Below are positions 1 to 11,374 of a stretch of DNA of 64,000 nt, piece after piece; positions within the stretch are counted from its first letter, which is position 1, and each line of letters begins with the position of its first letter. Made by a program: the position numbers and the translations under genes. Location: the NCBI GenBank assembly GCA_021234155.1, contig JAJEKV010000003.1, forward strand, positions 18,088,386 through 18,152,385, given 5' to 3'. The DNA comes from Isoetes taiwanensis. Lineage: Eukaryota; Streptophyta; Lycopodiopsida; Isoetales; Isoetaceae. The notes beneath the pieces were generated by a model, which did not search any database, had not been told where the DNA came from, and was given only the letters and a program-made list of their open reading frames with translations.

Positions 1-1824
1 CTGAATTTTTTAATGAGTATGACAGACCCGCTGTATAAATTCAGCAAAAGAACTTGGATGATGATGATGGGGATAACAAACAAGCTGAAACAGAGAAAGT
101 AGCATATGAGAATGCAGAACAAGAGCATGAGGCAGTTGGGGATAACAAACAAGCTGAAACTGCGCAAGTAGCACATGAAAATGCACAATAGGAGCATGAG
201 ACAGTTCAAAAGGACAGAAGAAAGAGAAGAACCGAAGCTGAAAGACTTAGAGCTGATATGCTTGACCTTGATACAGGTGCTTTTGGAAGAACTAATGCTG
301 GAACAAGTAAGAGGTTAGAACATTATGACATTAATGAGATTCTTGCTCTATTAGAACCTAGTGTGCCTAAATCTTACTGTGAAGCAACAAGCTCTAGTGA
401 TTCTAGAGAGTGGAAACTTGCCATGGATTATGAAATGCAAACCTTTCAAAGAACAGGAACTTATGAATTGGTTAAAAAACCTTTGAACAGAAACATAGTG
501 GGAAATAAATGGATATTCAAGTTAAAAGTTGGACAAAATGGTGAGCACAAATACAAAGCAAGGCTTATTGCTCAGGGATTTTTCCAAAAGAAAGGTGTTG
601 ATTATGACGAGACCTTTTCTCCCATAGTCAAATTGACTAGCATAAGAGTGCTCTTGGCATATGCAAATGCTCATAATTTACTTGTACATCATATGGATGT
701 AAGTACGGTCTTTCTAAATGCTGATCTAGAAGAAGATATATTTATGAGACAAGCACAAGGATATGAGGAAGGAGAAGACATGGTCTGGAAGCTTAATAAA
801 CCTATGTGTGGGCTAAAACAGTTTCCAAGGCAGTGGTTTATATGTAAGGACAAGTTTCTAAGAGAACATGGATTTATGAAGTTGCAAAATGATGGGAATC
901 TGTATATATTCAAACAAGACAATCAATTTTGTATTATAGCTCTCTATGTGGACGATAATATTATGGTGTCTAATCACAGAGATTGCTTAAGTTATTGTAA
1001 ACAAGTTCTCAACAACAGGTTTAGAATGACAGTTCTTGGACAGAGATCAAGAACTGAAAACATTGTGGATAACTCAAGCAAACAATATATAAGGTATGTT
1101 AGTAAGGTCTAAAATGGCCGATTGCAAAACCTGCACCCTCTCCATTAGCACGTGGCCAGAAGCTATCTTCGGAACAAAGTCCTAAGAGTGAATCTGAAAT
1201 AATGGAGATGCAAAAATATCCATACAAGGAGCTGATTGGATGTTTATTATATGTGGCAAATTGTTGTAGGCCTGATATTGCATACAATGTTAACCTCTTG
1301 AGCAGGTTTTTGAATAACCCAGGAATCCAACACTTGAAGGCAGCAAAACGAATTCTAAGATTTATTAAAGCCACACAACTACAGATTTATGTTTACAGGT
1401 AGTGATCTGAATTTAACAGCATACTCTAATGCAGACTGGGGTGGAGATTTGGATTCTAGAGAATCCACTCTAGGTTATATTCTAAAACTTGGTGGTACTT
1501 GTGTAGCTTGGAGAAGCAAAAAACAAGCGTGTATAGCCATGTCAATTGCCTGAGGGTGAGTACAATGCAGCCTCTCTGACAGCAAGGAAAATTATCTGAG
1601 TGAGAAGAATCCTGGATGAGATAGGTATCTTGAAAAGTGCCCCTACTATTCTATATGACAGTCTCAATTTCTTAGCTATAACAAGGAATCCAGTGCTCCA
1701 TGAAAGAACAAAGCACATAGAGCGACATATGGTAGAGAAAAGAAAAATCCGGGTTGAATACATAAGCACTGAAGAACAAACAACAGAGGTTTTAACAAAG
1801 ATATTACCTGTGCACAGGTTTTAG
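1..1824 (+). pseudogene. Ty1/copia pol relic (linker, RT, RNase H)
   Basis: This is the 3' half of a copia polyprotein that would copy element RNA into DNA. The open part at 258-1112 holds the RT: the block NKWIFKLK, then YKARLIAQGF, then the MDVSTVFLNA motif, and the catalytic YVDD (YVDDNIMV, about 946-969). After about 1030 the frame shifts. 1202-1402 has the conserved PYKELIGCLLYVA and RPDIAYNV blocks. RNase H continues at 1405-1824 (SNADWGGDLDS, ending before PVHRF) with stops near 1551 and 1599. Gag, protease and integrase lie outside the window. It cannot encode a working polyprotein. Confidence 0.93.
69..206 (+). repeat. 69-bp tandem duplication in copia linker
   Basis: Two direct copies of a 69-bp unit lie at 69-137 and 138-206. 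The unit equals 23 codons, so the duplication kept frame and repeats an acidic, Asn/Glu-rich peptide just upstream of the copia reverse transcriptase. The second copy has an in-frame TAG near 188. It sits in the linker between integrase and RT, which tolerates length variation. Confidence 0.85.
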
Positions 1825-1892
1825 AAACTACAGTTACAGCTAGAAGTACAGAAAGTCAATGAAACGAAGGCAAAGATGCCATGATGGGGGAA

Positions 1893-2215
1893 TGTAGAAT
1901 AATCACGACATCTATGGAATCATAGCAACTAGGTATATGATGGTGAGATTTTGAAGCATTTTTAACCTAGGTAATATTTCGTGGCCCTGATACCGTGTGT
2001 GTGTAATTGAAATGTACTAGGGATCAAATAATAGAGTGATCCCTAGACGGCCAAACTTAGCATGATCGAAACCGACTCCATAGTTTATGGTAGTCGATCC
2101 TATAAAATTCAATGAGAATAGATCTGTGTAACTGGGATCACATCGGATTCTTTTTCATGGGGATCGATGCTTAATTCAATCTTGATTTGAGTTCCTAGCA
2201 AGTGCAAGAGGCTAC
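1893..2215 (+). repeat. Probable copia 3' LTR
   Basis: A purine-rich run ending GGGGGAA at 1885-1892 directly precedes TGTAGAATAATC, the layout expected for a polypurine tract followed by an LTR that starts with TG. The right end is a guess at a CA dinucleotide near 2215. No second LTR is in the window, so the LTR is inferred from position only. Confidence 0.5.
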
Positions 2216-2679
2216 AGTAATATAGTCAATGAAATTCGATTTGGTATTGACTGCATTTGCTATAATGTTTAATGGTTATATTTGAATTTACTGATATTCC
2301 TATACCTTGGTTGCATATTTAGATTGCTAGTTCTTAGTGCTTGAAATCAAAAGGTTAAACTATCATTAGAATTATATTAATATCAATAGCTTGTATAGGT
2401 ATGGATAATAGAAATTTTAATGTGGAGGAAGATTGGACATTATTCGAGTGCAGGAAACTAGTAGAGTCATTTAGCTATTATGCTGATTTTCAATTCTATT
2501 TGGATGCTAAAAAGATTATGCGTTGTGAATCTGCTGTGCAATGCAAGATGTGCAAGCCCCCGAGCACTCTAAGCATTGTAATCTTCTTGGATAATAATAG
2601 AGTAGGGGGCTGTTCATGATCAACGCCATGTAATTTCTGTCACTAAAGTGCAACAAATAAAAATCTTGAGAATACTGGT
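2216..2679. other. No recognisable feature
   Basis: AT-rich sequence between the copia element and the first LINE. A 72-codon ORF at 2401-2619 has no motif I recognise and no neighbouring support, so I do not call it a gene. Confidence 0.5.
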
Positions 2680-3611
2680 TGAATTCGGTATATACATAGA
2701 TGCGTTACAGGGTTTCATTGCGGAACAGCAAGGGGACATGGACGCCCCCACACTGGGGGACACCAAGGTACCTATTATGCTATATGCTGATGACTTAAGC
2801 ATGATGGCTACAAAAAATAAGGGTATGCATAGGTTACTACGGCTCCTAGAGACCTTTTGCGAAAGAACAAGGCTGACAGTGAACCTCAAAAACCAAAATA
2901 GTTACGTTTGGCACCAGGAACAGACACAGACCCTTCAGGTATATGGGGACAGAATTGAAAGAACCAATAGAATACAAGTATCTAGGATACGATGCACATG
3001 GCACAGGCAAATGGTCCAGGGGCGCGGATGCCAGGTTCCAGGCAGCCATTGGAAGCTACTTCAATATAAAAAATTTCTGTAATAGGAGCAGAATAATTGA
3101 CTGGGAGATCAAGTGCTACCTGTTCAATGCAGTGGTTGCGTCGACACAACTATATGGGACTGAGGCATGGGGACCCGGCTTATCAGACAAGAAATGGGAC
3201 AAGCAAGAAGGGATCTTTAGGCAATGGCATAGACAAGAATTTAGAGTGCGGGCAAGCACACCCCTGACAGGTATGGTATATGAGACAGTCCAGAAACCAA
3301 TGGAGGTAAGAGCATGGAAAAGGACTGTCAGATTCTTAATGAAAAACAACACAGGAGGCCATTCGGGGAAGCTATCAACGATTGCAATCAGTGAGTCAGC
3401 CAAGTCACACATCATCATAGGTAGTGGATGGTTCAGGGATGTAGCTATATGGACTAGACAGATGGGGCTGAATCTGTGTGATCTAGTAAATGAAGGGAAA
3501 TGGAATGAAGACTGGGCCGACACGGCCACACGAGCATGGTTGCAAAAACACGCCGGACCCAAAACACTCTGGCTCACAGCAGTCTTCAACCCAAAGCAAC
3601 AGATAGGATAA
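2680..3611 (+). pseudogene. LINE A reverse transcriptase, first segment
   Basis: 5'-truncated non-LTR retrotransposon ORF2. The RT catalytic box YADD is in MLYADDLSMMA (about 2781-2813), preceded by GIYIDALQGF. The reading frame changes near 2890 in an A-rich stretch: the second frame continues KIVTFGTR and then YKYLG, as in LINE B, where the same region reads KIMVIGTR and HYKYLG. The thumb region (LYGTEAWGPG) follows to 3611. The ORF is then cut by the antisense LINE B and resumes at about 5641. There is no endonuclease domain, so this is a dead copy. Confidence 0.88.
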
Positions 3612-5640
3612 CAGATATTTAATTTAATTTAATTTATATCTATTGCTCTCTTGGGCCTCGAGAGACCATGGAGCACATGAAACAATATTTTTACAGCTTT
3701 TGTAACAAGGAACGGTGTGCATCCACCGCCTTTATATATGGTCCTAATGTCAGTGGTGGAAGAGAAAATAATGAGTAAAGATCGACCACTTGAATACCGA
3801 AAACATGTCGGATATGTACATACTCTGGACAATGTAGGAAAACATGTTGTTCATCTTCAATGTCTCCTGTTTTGCATGATTGACAGACCCGGCCTTCTAT
3901 TGGGGTTTTTGACCATCTGCCTGTTTCTACTGCCAGTTTATGGGAACCTGTTCTGTATCTAGATAGCAACCTGCTTTGGAACCTTGGTAGGCATGCCTTC
4001 AAGTATTTCTGGCATTCATAAGTTTCCATGTGGTTTATGTTATTCTGATACTGTATCATCCTCTTCCCCGGATCTTCCCATAAACGGTCTACGGCAAGCT
4101 TATCTAACAGAGTTCTCGCTTCCTGTTTATCATGTGGCCAATTCGATTCATCTATACCCCATCGATTTGCCCATGTCATCAAGTCCTTCATCCATCCTGT
4201 GTCAGAATTTGTCATGGCCCGACGAGATAACCTGTCCGATTTCTGTATCTTGACCCTGTTAAAGAAATTAATCGTCTGGAATAGACCTTCCATTTCAAGA
4301 GGAAACATGCCTACTTCGGCTAACATGATGGCATAGGGAATTTGGGATCTAATTCCTAGTTCCTCCTTTAGGAACATCTTCTGAACTCCTTCAATCTGCT
4401 TCCACATGCGGAGCGAGATCCCTGGCCCCCAAATGGGGACACCATACAATGCCACTGTTTGTACCAATGTTTTAAACAGAATTTTCTTCAATCCCCATTC
4501 TGTAAGAGATGCTCGATTACATTTGGCCAGCATGCTATACAATGCTGCCTTCCCTCCTGCAGTTCTCCTGTTCACACAGATTTTCCAACTATAATTGGAA
4601 GCAATGTCTAGCCCAAGATATTTATAGTGCTCAACTGTTTCCACAATTTGCCCTTTGTATGTAAATTCCGGTCTTTCCCTGGTGCCAATGACCATAATTT
4701 TGAATTTAGCCAAGTTTACACTCATCTGTTTTGTTTCACAGAAACTTTCCAAGCTAAATAGATGGTCCTGTAGTATTTGTGGTTTTGCTTGCTAGTAACA
4801 CCACATCATCTGCATAGAGAAGAAGTTGGATAATGTATGTGCCCAACCCGGTGCACTGCTAGGGATCTAGCTTTCAGCCAATCATCTAACTCATCTATGA
4901 AGATTCGAACAAAGTCGGAGATAGGGGCAGCCTTGGCGTGCCCGATGGTGTTCGAATCAGGTGTGTCTCGATGAGATTTGGATCAAAACTTCAAAGATAC
5001 AATTGTGAAACAGCTCCTCTAATTTCTGGCGGGACCCCTAACTGCACCATTCTATCACTGAGTTTCTTGCGTGGGACTGTATCAAAAGCTTTCGTAAAAT
5101 CTATGAATGCCAGGTATAATGCTGCATTGGGTTTTTTCGCATCTTCAATTAGCGTTCTCGGGGTGAGCACATGATCCGATGTATTGTGATCTTTCCCGAA
5201 ACCAATTTGACACCTACGTGGCGTTTTTGCTGCTTTCCCAAGAGCTCGGTTTGCTTTCCAAAAGGCTGCCAAGGAGTTTGGCGAACACACTGCCAATTAA
5301 TATGGTTCTGTAGTTGCCAGCTTTTGTCCCCACACTTATGAATTGGATGAACACGGTTAATTCTCCAATTTGCTGGCATCCCCTGCATAAGACTTCTGTT
5401 CAGTACATCTGTGAGAATGGATATGGTTTTTTCTCCACCCCATTTGAATAGCTCTAAACAAAACCCATCTGCATCATGTGCCTTCCCATTTGCTGCTTTG
5501 GACAAACAATTTTGGACCTCAGATTCTGTAAATATCTTTTCTGTAGGAGCTATAATTGGCATGCATTCGCCTCCCTTTTCATAGATGCTTTTGACTAATT
5601 TAGCCAAGTCCTCCACGTCCAATGGACAATCTGCTAGGGA
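3612..5640 (-). mobile_element. LINE B, 5'-truncated, nested in LINE A
   Basis: Read on the minus strand: the N-terminal RT part (5622-5149), then the FIDFTKAFDTVPR block (ORF 5296-4991), then YADD (LLYADDVVLLAS, about 4790-4830), then a 353-codon ORF (4752-3691) covering the thumb and C-terminal Cys/His region (CQSCKTGDIEDEQHVFLHCPE). Several frame breaks make it inactive. Its 3' end is a (TAAAT)n tail, seen on the plus strand as repeated ATTTA at about 3616-3640. Start and end fit target-primed insertion with 5' truncation. I do not see a clean target duplication. Confidence 0.88.
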
Positions 5641-6222
5641 AGGCCAAGAGGGACGTCCTGGAAGATTTAAAATGGGGAGTCATGATCTAAGAATTGAAAA
5701 AGATAGATGGAGGAAAGTAGAAAGGGAGAACCGAATATGCAGAATCTGTAACACAGGAAGAGTGGAGGACGAGAACCACCTGCTTAACGAATGTACAGTG
5801 TATGAAGACATCAGAAACAAGTACATGAGTATAGGATGGGGGCAGCCAGTACATATCCTAATGGCAAGAGTAGACACAATAAAAGACCTGGCAGATGCAA
5901 TCCAGGAGATGATAACTAAACATCAGGAGATACACAAAGAAAGAGGGCTTAGAATATGAATCACTAGAGAGGTGAGGCATTGGAGCCCACAAAAGCTCAG
6001 CTAAAATCTGATGATAGCGACGCATCTTCGCACGGACCATGATGCCGATTATAAGCGAGGTGCCAGTATTAATAGAAACTAAGAAAAGCCCTCAGAAAGG
6101 GCTACAACATATCAGTGTGTTGCGCTAGTAGGACCCCTTTTGGGAGCTCGCCCATGCTACATCAGTCCAGGGGCCTCAGGGCACTAGGGGCAATAATTCT
6201 ATTCTATTCTATTTTATTCTAA
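5641..6222 (+). pseudogene. LINE A C-terminus, 3' UTR and tail
   Basis: Resumption of LINE A after LINE B. The segment RFKMGSHDLRIEKDRW...CRICNTGRVEDENHLLNEC matches, motif by motif, the C-terminal Cys/His region of LINE B (GSHKLAVETGRW...CQSCKTGDIEDEQ). The ORF stops at 5959. A roughly 235-bp 3' UTR follows and ends in a (ATTCT)n microsatellite tail at about 6195-6222, the mark of the 3' end of many plant LINEs. Confidence 0.85.
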
Positions 6223-6880
6223 ATCTTGATACTCTAAAATGCATATCAGCAAGTTTTGTTGAAGTTATGATCTTGGACAAGTTTCAGCAAGTTTTGTTCA
6301 TGAATTTAGTCAACAAGTTTTCTTTAAGAATTTTATACTAAGTTTTCTGAAGTTCAAAGGTTCAGTAAGTTCAAAGCATTTTCGAAATTCTCATCTTTAA
6401 AAGTTCAAGCCTTTCGATGAACTTGCTTTGTCCAAATTGGGTTTCAATCTGAGGAAGTGTCCATTGTTTTAAGTTTGTTTGGTTTCTGATTGCTTGTTCT
6501 ATGTTTCACTTGCTTCCATACTTCTGGGCAAAAGTATGTTGGTGGGGTGCAAAAATAGGCATCCGAACACATGCTAACAGCACTCATATAACACCCCATA
6601 TGGCAGTTTGTTTAGGGTGTTACTGGTACTAGCACATGGTAATTAGGTAATTAAAAGAAACATGTAACAATTCCAATTAGTGACAAGTGGAATACTATGA
6701 TAGAATAGTAGGTCCAGGGTGCTGATCTAAGTGCTGGGGTCGCATTTTGTTGTACCCCACCAGCATAGTTTTGCCCTTCTGAGTAAACCAAGGCCCATGA
6801 GCATATATGATGTGGATGTAATGAGTAACCTCTGTCTTACCCCAGCTGTATGTATGCATGTGTAAACTCCCTGACCACCA
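6223..6880. other. No recognisable gene
   Basis: AT-rich spacer. The phrase CAAGTTTTGTT recurs near 6250 and 6285. No ORF or motif supports a gene. Confidence 0.5.
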
Positions 6881-7701
6881 CTCTAAACCTGGCTATTTCA
6901 ACCTCAGTTAAATATGTCTTTTGTAAAAGGTTGTTCAAATTTGGCATTCCATGGTGTCACTTTTCTCACTGTACCATTCACGCCATCTGTCCTATCCCTT
7001 TCAGCCTCAATAAATTTCTTCCCAAATTTATAAATACCACCCTTAGCATTCTCAGGACTGCTCATGAAATGTCTAGCTCTAGCTCCACCAATGGATATCT
7101 TGGCTGGGATTGAGGCAGCTTTTCCATTACCTGACTTCTTGTGGTCTTGTTCCAGTTTGACACATCCACCATGCAAGCTTGCCTCAGACAATACCTTTTC
7201 AACCTGCTCAATGCCTTCTTCCCTCTCCTTATCCCCTCGGATGTTCCATATAAAACACTCCGAGTGATGTATTATCTTTTCCACAATCCTAACAAGTGCA
7301 TGAAGAGTGCAAATGTGCACTCTTTCTAGTGGTATTGGAGTATTGGATCAAAGGTGTCATCTTTCAAGTGACGATCAGGAGGCATGTTCTTATCATACTC
7401 AAGAGTGTTCTTGGACCCTTTCTTCTTCTTCTTCTCCTTCAATGTGTAGCAGCAATAAATACAATTTCCTTGTGGTCTTGGCACCTGAAGAACTTATGTT
7501 ATACATGGCATTTTTTGTCGTCAAGTCACATGCCAAATGGAAATTAACAATAAAGGAACCATGGCCTGCAACACTTAATTTCTCAATTTTCCATATATAC
7601 CTAGCAGCCTTGGGATGTCTGTCTGATCAAAAACCCATTTTAAAACGTTGTAGTTCTCTTTCTGAACCTGGAATATGCCGAACCACCAAGTATGGTATTT
7701 T

Positions 7702-8141
7702 TGTTAGCCCTTTGGGCTAAACATATGTATGAGTGGCATAGGCCACATGTATTTATCACATTGGACCACTTGATCTAGGGCCCAGATTTAGCCCACATAT
7801 GTGGTAGGTGGCATAGGCCACATGTATTTGTCATATTGGACCCCACAATCTATGGCCCAGATTTAGCCTAGATATGTGGAAGGTGAGATGTCAGTTAGGG
7901 TTAGGGTTTTGCTCTACTATTTAGAGAGAGCATTTCCTCTCATTGTTTAGGTTTTTGCTCACGTTTTGGAGCACCTCCTTTTGGAGCATCAATATGATTC
8001 TGTTTTGTTCATTCTTTCTCTTGTTCTTGGAGTTTCTTCCCACCTTTCTTTGTTGATCATGAGCATTTGTGGCAGCCTTGTGGCATCCGGCAGTCATGGA
8101 CTGCTGCTGCAAGGTGATGCCAAGAACCCCAAACATCAACA
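7702..8141. repeat. 5' LTR of LARD-like element (440 bp)
   Basis: Starts TGTTAGCCCTTTGGG and ends ACATCAACA. It contains 173 bp (7773-7945) missing from the 3' LTR, including a partial internal repeat of the phrase GTGGCATAGGCCACATG (about 7732 and 7806). Outside that block it matches the 3' LTR throughout. Confidence 0.93.
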
Positions 8142-8142
8142 C

Positions 8143-8162
8143 TGGCGCCTCATGCCGGGGTC
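8143..8162 (+). promoter_or_regulatory. Primer-binding site, tRNA-Asp-like
   Basis: TGGCGCC followed by GCCGGGG one base after the 5' LTR resembles the complement of the 3' end of plant tRNA-Asp (TGGCGCCGTTGCCGGGG), with a few changes in the middle. It orients the element in the plus direction. Confidence 0.65.
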
Positions 8163-9609
8163 TCTTTCGCTCATGATCATACTCTTGTTTTGTTTTCAAG
8201 CATCTCCAAAAGTTTTCAAGAAAAAATTTGGTTCTACATCGACCCTTTATTCAATCCTCATCTCTGATATCTATCTGCCCATATTTTAAACAGGGGCGAT
8301 AAGATTCTTTCCCACATTTGGGTTCATTATCGACATTTGGGTTCATTTTGGCTGTCCATACTCTCTGTCATCATTCCAGCAAGGCGCATATATTTATTCC
8401 ATTCATTTGGGTTCCTCATCGACACTACTTTTGCTATCCTGTGTTCTCTGTCTATACATTCAAGCCAAGGAAATTTTTGCAATATTATTTTGTGGGCGGG
8501 AGCTCTGTTTCCACAACGTTTTCCGTTTGTGTTCTTCGAAATGTTATCGGTCTCTGATATCTGCCCATACTCAGCACAAGGGGCACATTCTGGGGCAGTT
8601 TCTTTCTCTCAATCCTGAGTTTTTTTCATCGACATTTTTGCTTTGCCCTACGTTAATGTGCTATTTGTCCTTTCTTCTGTAAAGGGCACTACTATCCTGT
8701 GGTTTTTTCCTGAAATTGTTGTTCTTAATCTTCTATTGTTAGTTTGTGCTCAACGGGCAAGCTACGGAAATTCCAGAACAAGGATGTCCACCGACACAAC
8801 ATGCAATCCTTCTCAATCTGAGAGGCCCATCAGCTCTCTGCATAATCCTCTCTTTGCAAAACAGCCAAAGCAGAGCAAATCGAAACCAGCAAAGGAATGT
8901 CCTTCAGCTGGATAATCACCTCGGCGATCTGATCAAGCGCAGCACACATGCAACCTTTCAGGAAACCATGCCTGCAAATTCGGTGAATGCCTCTTCGTCA
9001 TTCATGGATAAGAAGCAAACATACCTCAACAATCGCTCTGTTGCGCGGCGTTCGACCGCGATGCAATCTCTATTCATCTTGAAGACCACACCCAGCTGCA
9101 AGATCAAGCAAGGATGACCTATTGTTCTTCACCGGGCTTCAATATAAACCACAGACAAATCAAGTTCTTCAAAAATAAGCTTAGAAAGTTTTCTCTGCCA
9201 CATCCGCTGAGCCAGCCCCAATCCTGCCAAGTATTTCGAGAGCATCTCGCCAAAACACTTAAATCCACTCCTTACGCCTTCAAAGGAGCGGGTCGAAGTT
9301 TGCAACAAATACCCCCAAAATCCGGAGCATCATGCGGGGGCTTATCAACTCACTTCTTTTCCGTCCAAGATCTTTACACGGTATGGCGTCCGCTATTTTA
9401 AATTTTTCAACTACATATGATCACGCTGGCACACAGCTCTGCATTTCTAAGCACCATCGTGAAGCCATCTTCCAGCGATAGCTGCAGTGATACACCCTCA
9501 GTATTTTCGTGGCAATCAAATGACCTCTTTTAGCAAAACCGATCTTACGGCAAAACCAGGGGGCACGAATTACGTTGCATTTACTCAAGCCTCTTGAAGA
9601 CACCAACTC

Positions 9610-10250
9610 CACGGCCCTCCACGGCGTGGTTCAATCTCTAGCTTTCACAAAATGGGAAGCGTGAAGCCCATCCACGGCTCTATGACCCCAAGCTTTCACA
9701 CAGAGCCCCCAAGCTTTCAAGAAATCACCACCTTCGCCTAGAGTTTTGCCTGTGCTTTCTTCAAAGGGTTTGGTTTTGCATCAACATAAGCCCACGGCCC
9801 ATCACGGCGTGGCACAAATTCTCTCTTCACGTCTCTGTCGTCACTCTATTCACATCCCTCTTGCAGAACTTCGCCCACGGCCCATCACGGCGTGGCACAA
9901 TTTCTCTTGTTGTAGCTCTGTTCAAGTCTCTAAACCCACGGCCCCTCATGGCGTGGCACACAGATGACAAGCGTGGTTTCACAGAGTCTCCACGACCTGT
10001 CTGCACCTTCACGGCCACAAAGCTACAAGAACGCAGCACTCACCACGCTCCCACGGCGTCACGGCATCCACGGCAGCGTGGCCTCCCACGGCGTCACGGC
10101 CTCCCACGGCGTGGGTCAACACAGAGCCCACGGCCTATCACGGGCGTGGCACCATGGGACGCGTGACCCACAACAGACAACAGACAGAAAAAAATATGCA
10201 ATAAAAAAAAATAATAAATGCTTCAATATCCACGGCCCCACGGCGTGGAA
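9610..10250. repeat. Interspersed CCCACGGC...GGCGTGG motif array
   Basis: A 25-bp phrase of the type CCCACGGCCCATCACGGCG-TGGCAC occurs at about 9791, 9874, 9935 and 10127, with shorter variants at about 9610, 10050-10110 and 10230. CCACGGC and GCGTGG are partly self-complementary, so each copy could form a small hairpin. It lies in the internal region of the LARD-like element, which is otherwise AT-rich. Function unknown. Confidence 0.75.
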
Positions 10251-10645
10251 AACATTGAGTTTCTTCTGAACTCTCTATTGTCAACATATTGTCACGATCT
10301 TTTTTCGAGGATATCTTTTATGATTTTTCTCTTTCATGGACCCTCAAGGTGTGATTTCAAGCACAACTTTCAATCAACTTTTGACGCAAGAAGTATCTTG
10401 AGCATATTTTTGGCACATTTTGGGGGACGCCTCATCTTTTGTCGCATTCTTGGAGATCTTCTTTGCACCCTTGTACCAACAAACCTCACACAGCCGGCGT
10501 GTGTAGGCCTTTTTTTCAGCAATCTTTCCTCAACATTCAAGCTTACCTCATCGACCCAAATGCAGGGCGTTTGAGAAACAACTTTTTTCAATCCATCTCG
10601 GTCGTCCATAATACATGGCGGTTGAGCCTCTTTCAAGCTCAATCA

Positions 10646-10961
10646 ATGGCGTGAAGATGACTTATGGCCTTCCGCCCCTTCAATTTCAAATCCTTCAAGT
10701 TCAACTATCTGCTCAAACTCTTTCAAGTTCAACACATGGCGTGAAGATGACTTAGGACCTTCCGCCCCTTCAACAATTTTTGTTTCCTCATTTTTTGTTC
10801 AACTCATTACAAGACACTTTGATTGGCGCATGTATTCGGAGCTCGTGGCAAGCTCTCTGAGAAGTGGTGACAGCCTTCTCAACATTCGGTTTGACTTCCA
10901 TGGATTTAAAGGAGCTCGTGGCAAGCTCAAGCGAAGTGGTGACAGCCTTCTCAACATCTCA
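10646..10961. repeat. Two short duplications in LARD internal region
   Basis: The phrase ATGGCGTGAAGATGACTTA with flanks is present at about 10646 and 10736. A second phrase, GGAGCTCGTGGCAAGCTC followed by GAAGTGGTGACAGCC, is present at about 10838 and 10911. Both are direct repeats close to the 3' end of the internal region. Confidence 0.8.
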
Positions 10962-11090
10962 TGATTTTTGTACTTCATCGACATTGGCATTTTTTGGTCA
11001 AGAATTTTTGGCGACATTATCGTTACCTCCCCTCCCTTTGGACATTGTTGTACATGTTTAACCTGATGTTATAAAGGTTCTACATAGTTT

Positions 11091-11107
11091 GGTGTGGTGG
11101 GGGGGAG
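11091..11107 (+). promoter_or_regulatory. Polypurine tract of LARD-like element
   Basis: The G-rich run GGTGTGGTGGGGGGGAG lies directly against the TG of the 3' LTR. This is where plus-strand DNA synthesis of an LTR element would be primed. Confidence 0.8.
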
Positions 11108-11374
11108 TGTTAGCCCTTTGGGCTAAACATATGTATGAGTGGCATAGGCCACATGTATTTATCACATTGGACCACTTGTTTAGGTTTTTGCTCACGTTTT
11201 GGAGCACCTCCTTTTGGAGCATCAATATGATTCTGTTTTGTTCATTCTTTCTCTTGTTCTTGGAGTTTCTTCCCACCTTTCTTTGTTGATCATGAGCATT
11301 TGTGGCAGCCTTGTGGCATCCGGCAGTCATGGACTGCTGCTGCAAGGTGATGCCAAGAACCCCAAACATCAACA
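11108..11374. repeat. 3' LTR of LARD-like element (267 bp)
   Basis: Matches the 5' LTR end to end except for a 173-bp internal deletion after position 11178 (...ACCACTTG joined to TTTAGG). A short TTG is shared at both sides of the deleted block. Followed directly by the target duplication ATTTT. Confidence 0.93.

Larger units (their letters stand above)
7702..11374. mobile_element. Non-autonomous LTR retrotransposon (LARD-like)
   Basis: Complete structure: 5' LTR 7702-8141, PBS from 8143, an internal region with no gag or pol motif in any frame, polypurine tract 11091-11107, 3' LTR 11108-11374, and a 5-bp target duplication ATTTT at 7697-7701 and 11375-11379. Both LTRs start TGTTAGCCC and end CATCAACA. 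With no coding capacity in about 2.97 kb it must be mobilised by another element's proteins. It inserted into the minus-strand gene described at 6880-14049. The shared 267 bp of the LTRs show no mismatch by eye, so the insertion looks young. Confidence 0.92.

Noticed and set aside
2401-2619. 72-codon ORF upstream of LINE A
   Set aside because: No motif, no homolog recognised and no link to the LINE frame; likely chance.
7921-8289. Small ORFs in the LARD LTRs as host genes
   Set aside because: The same ORFs appear in both LTR copies and have no domain; they are LTR sequence.
9610-10250. Possible CRISPR-like array
   Set aside because: The repeated phrase varies in length and spacing, lies inside an LTR retrotransposon of a plant, and has no cas genes.
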